A DNA stretch of 64,000 bases from Bacillota bacterium (GTDB lineage: Bacteria > Bacillota > Clostridia > Christensenellales > SZUA-584), in assembly GCA_023390815.1 (NCBI GenBank), contig JAEWCC010000017.1, forward strand, positions 74,710-138,709, written 5' to 3'. The translations under genes were made by a program, and so were the position numbers. The notes under the pieces are model-generated. The model did no database searches, was not told where the DNA came from, and was given only the letters and a program-made list of their open reading frames with translations. Position 1 is the first letter of the stretch. Every line of letters begins with the position of its first letter. Of this stretch, positions 59,341 to 64,000 are shown one piece after another.

Positions 59341-60297
59341 ATGATGAAGACAGCTTGGTTTGATGAGATAAAGGATGAGGATCTGGCGCTGTCTGCAGGC
59401 GGGAAAGGGGCAAGCCTGTGCAGGATGGCGCGTTTTGGTATGCCGGTACCCGAGGGTTTTATTGTCACCGCACAGACGTTTTCCGATTTCATGGAGCGCA
59501 GCGGGCTGTGGGACAGGGTCTACGAGATACTGGACAAAGGGATCGATTGTTCGGACAATAAGTCTTTAGATAAGATATCCAAAGATATACAGCAACTGAT
59601 TGAAGAGCAGGCCATGCCGGAGGATATTGAGGCCGCCATACTGGAGTATTACAACCAGTTAGGCAGCGATGCGCCGGTGGCAGTGCGCTCGAGCGGAACG
59701 GCCGAGGACCTGGCGGAGGCGAGCTTTGCCGGACAGCAGGAAACGTATCTTTATGTGATCGGCGGTATGGACGTAGTACGTTACATCAAGATGTGCTGGG
59801 CGTCGCTCTACAACGACCGCGCGATATTCTACCGCAACGCCAAGGGCTTTGATGAACGCAGCATCTCCATTGCAGTGGTCGTGCAGCGCATGGTGAACTC
59901 CGAGAAGGCGGGCGTTATGTTCAGTGTCAACCCCATCGACAAGAATCCCAACGTCGCGGTGATTGAGGCGGCATGGGGGTTGGGCGAAGGCGTCGTACAG
60001 GGCATCGTCACCCCGGATAACTACTGCGTTAATAAGACGACCTGCGAGATCGAGAACGAATACATCTCCGAAAAGGAAATCATGGTGGTTCGCCTCGGCG
60101 AAGCCGGCGGCGTGCAGGAGGTCGAGGTCTCGGAAGACAAGCGGGAAGCCGTCGTGCTAAACCGGGAAGAAATGGACACGCTCGTGGACATGGCAAGGAA
60201 GGTTGAACAATATTACAACAAACCGCAGGATATCGAATGGGCTGTGGAAAAGGGCAAGTGCTACCTGCTCCAGTCGCGGCCCATTACAACACTTTAA
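59341..60297 (+). CDS. PEP/pyruvate-binding (ATP-grasp) subunit of the split phosphotransferase
   Basis: A 318-residue protein equal to the N-terminal ATP-grasp part of PEP synthase. It has AGGKGASLCRMARFGMPVPEGF, VAVRSSGTAEDLAEASFAGQQ, MVNSEKAGVMFSVNP, AAWGLGEGVVQGIVTPD, and the closing LLQSRPITTL. All expected ATP-site blocks are present, and there is no phosphohistidine domain. It is therefore the nucleotide half of a two-protein enzyme with the preceding gene, as in phenylphosphate synthase of Thauera. ATG 59341 has AGGAG 8 nt upstream. Confidence 0.85.
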   Translation: MMKTAWFDEIKDEDLALSAGGKGASLCRMARFGMPVPEGFIVTAQTFSDFMERSGLWDRVYEILDKGIDCSDNKSLDKISKDIQQLIEEQAMPEDIEAAILEYYNQLGSDAPVAVRSSGTAEDLAEASFAGQQETYLYVIGGMDVVRYIKMCWASLYNDRAIFYRNAKGFDERSISIAVVVQRMVNSEKAGVMFSVNPIDKNPNVAVIEAAWGLGEGVVQGIVTPDNYCVNKTTCEIENEYISEKEIMVVRLGEAGGVQEVEVSEDKREAVVLNREEMDTLVDMARKVEQYYNKPQDIEWAVEKGKCYLLQSRPITTL

Positions 60298-60315
60298 TTA
60301 AGGAGAAAGAGAGAT

Positions 60316-61206
60316 ATGCACGTACATACCGAGGAAATCCGCTGCGATGTCGTTAAAATTCGTCTGGACGTAATCAGCAAGGAAGAAACCCCTTTCATTC
60401 TGGAAGATATGACCTTCCTCAATTACCGGCTGGGCGGTGCGGAGAACAAGCAGGGCAGCGACCTTCCCCAAGCCGATTTCATCTGGAATAAGGATGAGGC
60501 GGTCAAGACCATCCGCTATGAGAATGGCGTGGTAACGCTCGGCGGTGAATGGTTTGAGGGCGAAATCCAGCGCATACTGGTTTCGTTCATCGCATCGAAG
60601 ATGTTTGAAAATGGCCGGTACCTGTTCCATTCCTCCGCGGTCAACTACAAGGGAAAGAACATCCTGTTCATGGGGGGCGAAGGCAACCGCGGTAAAAGCA
60701 TGAGCCAGATCGAAGCCTGCAAGCGCGGCGCGACGATACTCTCCACCGAGACCACGGTGCTCGATTTTGACGGCAACTACATCATGGGTTCTCAGAAGGT
60801 GTATCTGCGCAAGCGCGCCAAAGGCACCGAGCGCATCGACAAGCCCAGCCAGGACGAAGGCGTGGCCAAGTTCTTCGATAAGGACCCGGATTACGCGCTG
60901 TATAAGGGCGAATCCAATATCGATATCGTGATGATGCCGGACATGGACGGCAACTACGCGACCGTTTCGGGGCTGATGGCGGACTACGAGAAGCAGTACC
61001 AGACGTTCCACTGCCTGTGCGATTATTTCGGCCTGCACATCCTGCTGTCGCCCGGTTTTCCCATGCCGATGTTCGATAACGAGGCGCTGCGACAGAAACG
61101 TGCGGACTTCGTAAAGAGTTTTGCACTTAACCGCCCATACTTCTATGTGCGCTGCGCTAAGCCTGAAATTTTGATCGACGAGCTGGAAAAGCAGTTTAAC
61201 CTGTAG
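60316..61206 (+). CDS. HPr-kinase-like P-loop protein
   Basis: A 296-residue protein. Its centre, RYLFHSSAVNYKGKNILFMG followed by GEGNRGKS (Walker A, residues 121-128), closely follows the HPr kinase/phosphorylase P-loop region. A Walker-B-like TTVLDFDGNYIM comes after. The N-terminal 100 residues and the C-terminal 130 are not those of HprK, and the HprK signature loop is not seen. It could phosphorylate a small molecule or regulate the phosphohistidine enzyme beside it. AGGAG lies 10 nt before ATG 60316. Only 18 bp separates it from the previous gene. Confidence 0.6.
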   Translation: MHVHTEEIRCDVVKIRLDVISKEETPFILEDMTFLNYRLGGAENKQGSDLPQADFIWNKDEAVKTIRYENGVVTLGGEWFEGEIQRILVSFIASKMFENGRYLFHSSAVNYKGKNILFMGGEGNRGKSMSQIEACKRGATILSTETTVLDFDGNYIMGSQKVYLRKRAKGTERIDKPSQDEGVAKFFDKDPDYALYKGESNIDIVMMPDMDGNYATVSGLMADYEKQYQTFHCLCDYFGLHILLSPGFPMPMFDNEALRQKRADFVKSFALNRPYFYVRCAKPEILIDELEKQFNL

Positions 61207-61227
61207 CAGGCCAAAAAGGAGACAGAC

Positions 61228-62181
61228 ATGAAGTTAAACGATATTAAGCACATCGGCATCATTGGCACCGGCATGATCGGCGCCAGCCTGGCCGTGCTGT
61301 TTACCGGCAACGGATACAAGACGACGATGTACGCGATCAACGATCAGGAAGCCGCTTCGGGCAGAGAGCGGTATGACACGTACTTCGTGGACCTTAAGGA
61401 AAAGGGACTGGTGACCGAAAGCCAGGTTAAGGCATGCACAAAGCTGCTTCACTTTACCCAGCGGTACGAGGACATCAGCGACGTGGATTTCATATTTGAA
61501 TGCGTGGTGGAGCGCCTAGAAATCAAGCATGCCGTATATGCGCAGATTGAAAAGCATTGCAGACAGGTGCGCGCCATCGCGTCGTCCACCTCTGCAATCT
61601 CGGCGGATGACCTCGCCAAAGGTCTGGATACGCTGAAGGACCGGCTGCTGGTGGCGCATCCGTGGAATCCGCCGCATCTTGTGCCTTTCGTGGAAGTGCT
61701 CAGGAGCGAGTATACCGCTGACGACGCAGAGAAGGTGCTGGTTTCGGTGCTGGAATCGGTTGGTCGCAAGGTGGCGGTCATGAAAAAGAGCGCGCCAGGG
61801 TTTATCGCAAACCGGCTGCAGCACGCACTCTATCGCGAGGCGGTCTATATGGTGGAGCAGGGCATCACGACCCCGCAGGACATCGACATGGCGCTGAAAT
61901 ACAGCTTTATACCGCGATACACCTCGATTGGGATATTCGAGCATTTTGATTATGCCGGGCTGGACATGATCCTCAGCATCGAGGATTACCTGTTTCCGAC
62001 GCTCTGTGACGATACGAAAACTCAGGATCTGGTGCGCAGCAAACATGATGCGGGTAAGCTGGGTTACAAGACGGGTGAGGGCGTGCTCGATTGGTCGGGC
62101 GTGGATATCGATGCCTTCAGGAAGCGGGCCAGCGCGCCGTATCTGCAGTTTTTTAACTGGAGCCTGCCCGAAGAGCAATAA
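61228..62181 (+). CDS. 3-hydroxyacyl-CoA dehydrogenase-family oxidoreductase (L-gulonate dehydrogenase-like)
   Basis: A 317-residue NAD-dependent dehydrogenase. The Rossmann motif IGIIGTGMIGASLAVLFTG is at the N-terminus, followed by ECVVERLEIKHAVYAQIE, SSTSAISADDLAK, and AHPWNPPHLVPFVEVL. The last is the His-Pro...Asn-Pro-Pro signature that resembles lambda-crystallin/L-gulonate 3-dehydrogenase and carnitine dehydrogenase rather than fatty-acid enzymes. The C-terminal helical domain is complete. ATG 61228 follows AAAGGAGA. Within the operon it probably oxidises a beta-hydroxy acid intermediate. Confidence 0.85.
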   Translation: MKLNDIKHIGIIGTGMIGASLAVLFTGNGYKTTMYAINDQEAASGRERYDTYFVDLKEKGLVTESQVKACTKLLHFTQRYEDISDVDFIFECVVERLEIKHAVYAQIEKHCRQVRAIASSTSAISADDLAKGLDTLKDRLLVAHPWNPPHLVPFVEVLRSEYTADDAEKVLVSVLESVGRKVAVMKKSAPGFIANRLQHALYREAVYMVEQGITTPQDIDMALKYSFIPRYTSIGIFEHFDYAGLDMILSIEDYLFPTLCDDTKTQDLVRSKHDAGKLGYKTGEGVLDWSGVDIDAFRKRASAPYLQFFNWSLPEEQ

Positions 62182-62244
62182 TTACAGCGCTTAATCAACC
62201 TGAAAATATTATGGTGGCAGTATAGGCAGGAGAGGAGCATCAGT

Positions 62245-63099
62245 ATGGAGCAACTGACAAAAAACGTATACACAGAGACAAAGATCAGAGGATGCAACCC
62301 TAGCATCGTGATCACTGAAGCGGGTTCGGTGTTTATTGATACAGCCCAATGGATTACCACGCTCACTGAAATGCGGGAGTTTGCACTTCGGCGCGGTCCT
62401 ATCCGGTATCTCATCAACACGGAATCGCATATTGACCACATATTTGGAAACCACTGGTTTGCCGGAGAGTGCCCTGTCATTGGGCACGAGAAGCTTGCGG
62501 ATACCTTTTGGAAGATTCCAGCGTCATTCAATATGACAACGTACGCATACAGTCTTGATGTGATTCAGCGTCAGGACCCGGAAGGATTGCCGTTAATGCC
62601 GTCTGAGTCCGAATACATCGTAAACCCGCCCTCCATCACGTTCAATGACCGGATGACCCTGCGGGTTGGGAACCACACGTTTGAGCTCTACTACACGCCG
62701 GGACATTCCGACGCCAATATCAGCGTGTTTGTGCCGGAGGAAAAGGTGGTGTTTGTAGGGGATACGGTCTTTGCGGAGTGCCAGACCTGGCTGCACACCT
62801 GCAATCCCGACGCGCTGTTTGAGAGCCTGCGCTTCCTTAATACACTCGACGCGGATTATGTGGTGCCAGGGCATGGGCCTGTGGTGACCAGGGATTACCT
62901 CTACAAACAGGCGGCGGTGCTATACGAATGGCTGGAAACGGTCGCCTACGGCATGGCCAAAGGCTGGAGTCGCGAGGAGTGCGTTGAGCGAATCAGCTTC
63001 GCGGACCGCTGCCCGGTGGATATTGGGCAGGAAGAAGTAATGAATTATATTCAGACTGCGAACGTAAGAGTCGTGTACGATTATCTTAGCAGGAAGTAA
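62245..63099 (+). CDS. MBL-fold hydrolase with altered first metal ligand
   Basis: A 284-residue metallo-beta-lactamase-fold protein. The metal motif reads ESHIDH (in LINTESHIDHIFGNHWF) where HxHxDH is usual, so the first histidine is glutamate. Other ligand regions are normal: TPGHSDANISVF, FVGDTVFAE and VVPGHGPVV. It is probably a thioesterase, lactonase or similar hydrolase of the pathway. ATG 62245 has GGAGAGGAG upstream. It lies 63 bp after the dehydrogenase gene in the same orientation. Confidence 0.8.
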   Translation: MEQLTKNVYTETKIRGCNPSIVITEAGSVFIDTAQWITTLTEMREFALRRGPIRYLINTESHIDHIFGNHWFAGECPVIGHEKLADTFWKIPASFNMTTYAYSLDVIQRQDPEGLPLMPSESEYIVNPPSITFNDRMTLRVGNHTFELYYTPGHSDANISVFVPEEKVVFVGDTVFAECQTWLHTCNPDALFESLRFLNTLDADYVVPGHGPVVTRDYLYKQAAVLYEWLETVAYGMAKGWSREECVERISFADRCPVDIGQEEVMNYIQTANVRVVYDYLSRK

Positions 63100-63177
63100 A
63101 TAAGAAAAGGATGCCGGTCAGTGCTGTTGTACTGGCCGGTATCATATGATCGGTCAAGATTACAGGGAGGTTCTGAT

Positions 63178-64000
63178 ATGGCAAAGGTAAAGGTAGGCGT
63201 CGCGGGATACGGCGTGATCGGGCAGCGGTTGGCGGACGGCGTAGCGCGTCAGGCAGATATGGAACTCATCGGCGTCGCGGACGTAGCCCCTACGTTATCG
63301 GTGCAGGCGCTCAAGGAAAAGGGTATGCCCTACAGGATGTTCAACGTAGACCCCGCGAACAAGAGCATGGAGCAGGCTGGCATCCCGGTATCCGGCAGCT
63401 TTGAGGAACTCGTGCAGGAAGTCGACATCGTGCTCGACAGCGCGCCGGGCGGTATTGGCGCGAAGAACAAGGAAATATATCAGAAATATAACAAGAAAGC
63501 CGTGTTCCAGGGCGGCGAGAAGAACAGCGTCGCGGACGTGTTCTTCCACGGGTACGCCAACTACGAACAGGGCGTGGGGCAGAGCTATCTCAAGCTCACA
63601 AGCTGCAACACCACCGGTCTCATCCGCGCCGTGGATATGCTGGACCGCAGCGTCGGCGTGGAGAAGGTCGCCATCACGATTATCCGCCGTGTCGCCGATC
63701 CGGGCGATTATCACAGAGGCTTGACCAACGCGCTGCAGGTGGAAAAAGCCCCGAGCCATCAGGCGCTGGATCTCATGACGATCATGCCGCACATTCCGTG
63801 CACAGGCATTTTGGTGCATACGCCCGTCACCCACGGACACATCATCACGGTCACCGCGACGCCCAAAAAGGGTATCAGCAAGGAACAGCTTTGGGAGATG
63901 GCCTGCGCGCATCCGCGCATCAAAACCGTCAGATTGGCGGACGGGTTTCTCGGAAACGCGTCGCTGTTCCGCTGGGCACGGGATATGGGCTATCCCAGAG
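63178..64000 (+). CDS. Type II glyceraldehyde-3-phosphate dehydrogenase (C-terminus beyond window)
   Basis: 274 codons are visible of an archaeal-type (type II) GAPDH. VKVGVAGYGVIGQRLADGV is the NAD(P) site, the catalytic cysteine C143 lies in LTSCNTTGLIR, and IIRRVADPGDYHRG and HIPCTGILVHTPVTHGH are family blocks. Type II enzymes are rare in bacteria next to the standard type I, so a specialised phospho-aldehyde substrate in this operon is possible. ATG 63178 has CAGGGAGG upstream. The gene runs off the right edge without a stop. Confidence 0.85.
   Translation, partial: MAKVKVGVAGYGVIGQRLADGVARQADMELIGVADVAPTLSVQALKEKGMPYRMFNVDPANKSMEQAGIPVSGSFEELVQEVDIVLDSAPGGIGAKNKEIYQKYNKKAVFQGGEKNSVADVFFHGYANYEQGVGQSYLKLTSCNTTGLIRAVDMLDRSVGVEKVAITIIRRVADPGDYHRGLTNALQVEKAPSHQALDLMTIMPHIPCTGILVHTPVTHGHIITVTATPKKGISKEQLWEMACAHPRIKTVRLADGFLGNASLFRWARDMGYPR

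Noticed and set aside
57582..59492. A 636-codon open frame antisense to the phosphohistidine subunit gene
   Set aside because: It mirrors the codon bias of the real gene on the other strand, has no ribosome site or family motif, and the sense gene is well supported.
60316..61206. Genuine HprK of carbon catabolite repression
   Set aside because: Only the P-loop region matches; the flanking regions and HprK signature are missing and the context is a catabolic operon.

Overview
The window looks like a chromosomal segment of an anaerobic, probably spore-forming Clostridia-type Firmicute. The evidence is an Rnf complex (rnfC, rnfD), a clostridial-type hybrid cluster protein, a YIEGIA/capping-subunit pair, a CgeB-like protein, many strong GGAGG ribosome sites with TTG starts, and oxygen-sensitive flavin, Fe-S and molybdenum enzymes. 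The backbone is GC-rich. It carries dispersed GC-rich intergenic repeats (about 2.95-3.07, 6.2-6.77 and 35.95-36.5 kb). No phage, insertion sequence, CRISPR array or rRNA is visible.

Layout. 0-9 kb: rnfC-rnfD with a clear promoter, an orphan MtaA/UroD-type methyltransferase, an MBL hydrolase, an M15 peptidase with a YkvI permease, a GNAT, and hcp behind a perfect 16-bp palindrome at about -41.5. 9-19.6 kb: MFS transporter, aldehyde dehydrogenase, GNATs, methyltransferase, Old-Yellow-Enzyme-type reductase next to a PAS-LuxR regulator, AarF kinase with a phasin-like partner, and YIEGIA with its small partner. 19.6-24.9 kb: a three-subunit xanthine-dehydrogenase-family operon (XDH-1) divergent from a BBE-type flavoenzyme. 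25-30.5 kb: CgeB-like protein, tRNA-Thr and tRNA-Pro with a duplicated tRNA 3' end, small membrane proteins, a phosphodiester glycosidase and a Vat/CatB-like acetyltransferase. 30.4-33.2 kb: an AT-rich two-gene cassette, TIR plus a duplicated HEPN-like protein, lying between two direct repeats that contain the 3' end of the neighbouring gene. 33.2-50 kb: multidomain CoA-disulfide-reductase-like enzyme with a small ferredoxin, two tandem beta-propeller proteins, a substrate-binding lipoprotein, cinA, a zinc-ribbon protein, small hypothetical genes, YitT, a geranylgeranyl-reductase-family flavoprotein and a lipoprotein.

50.4-64 kb is the most interesting part. A second molybdenum hydroxylase operon (XDH-2), a GntR/FCD regulator with a C_GCAxxG_C_C protein, a PHP hydrolase, and a long rightward operon appear to be tied together by one operator, ATAATCGATTAT. 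It occurs three times, each time at a recognisable sigma-A promoter. The rightward operon encodes a DUF1097-like membrane protein, a two-polypeptide PEP-synthase-like phosphotransferase with no PEP-binding barrel (the architecture of phenylphosphate synthase), an HPr-kinase-like P-loop protein, a 3-hydroxyacyl-CoA/L-gulonate dehydrogenase-family enzyme, an MBL protein with an altered metal motif, and a type II GAPDH cut by the window end. My reading is a GntR-repressed catabolic regulon in which a substrate is hydroxylated, activated by ATP-dependent phosphorylation and then oxidised. The substrate cannot be named from sequence. All family calls come from motifs recognised by eye; no database search was run.
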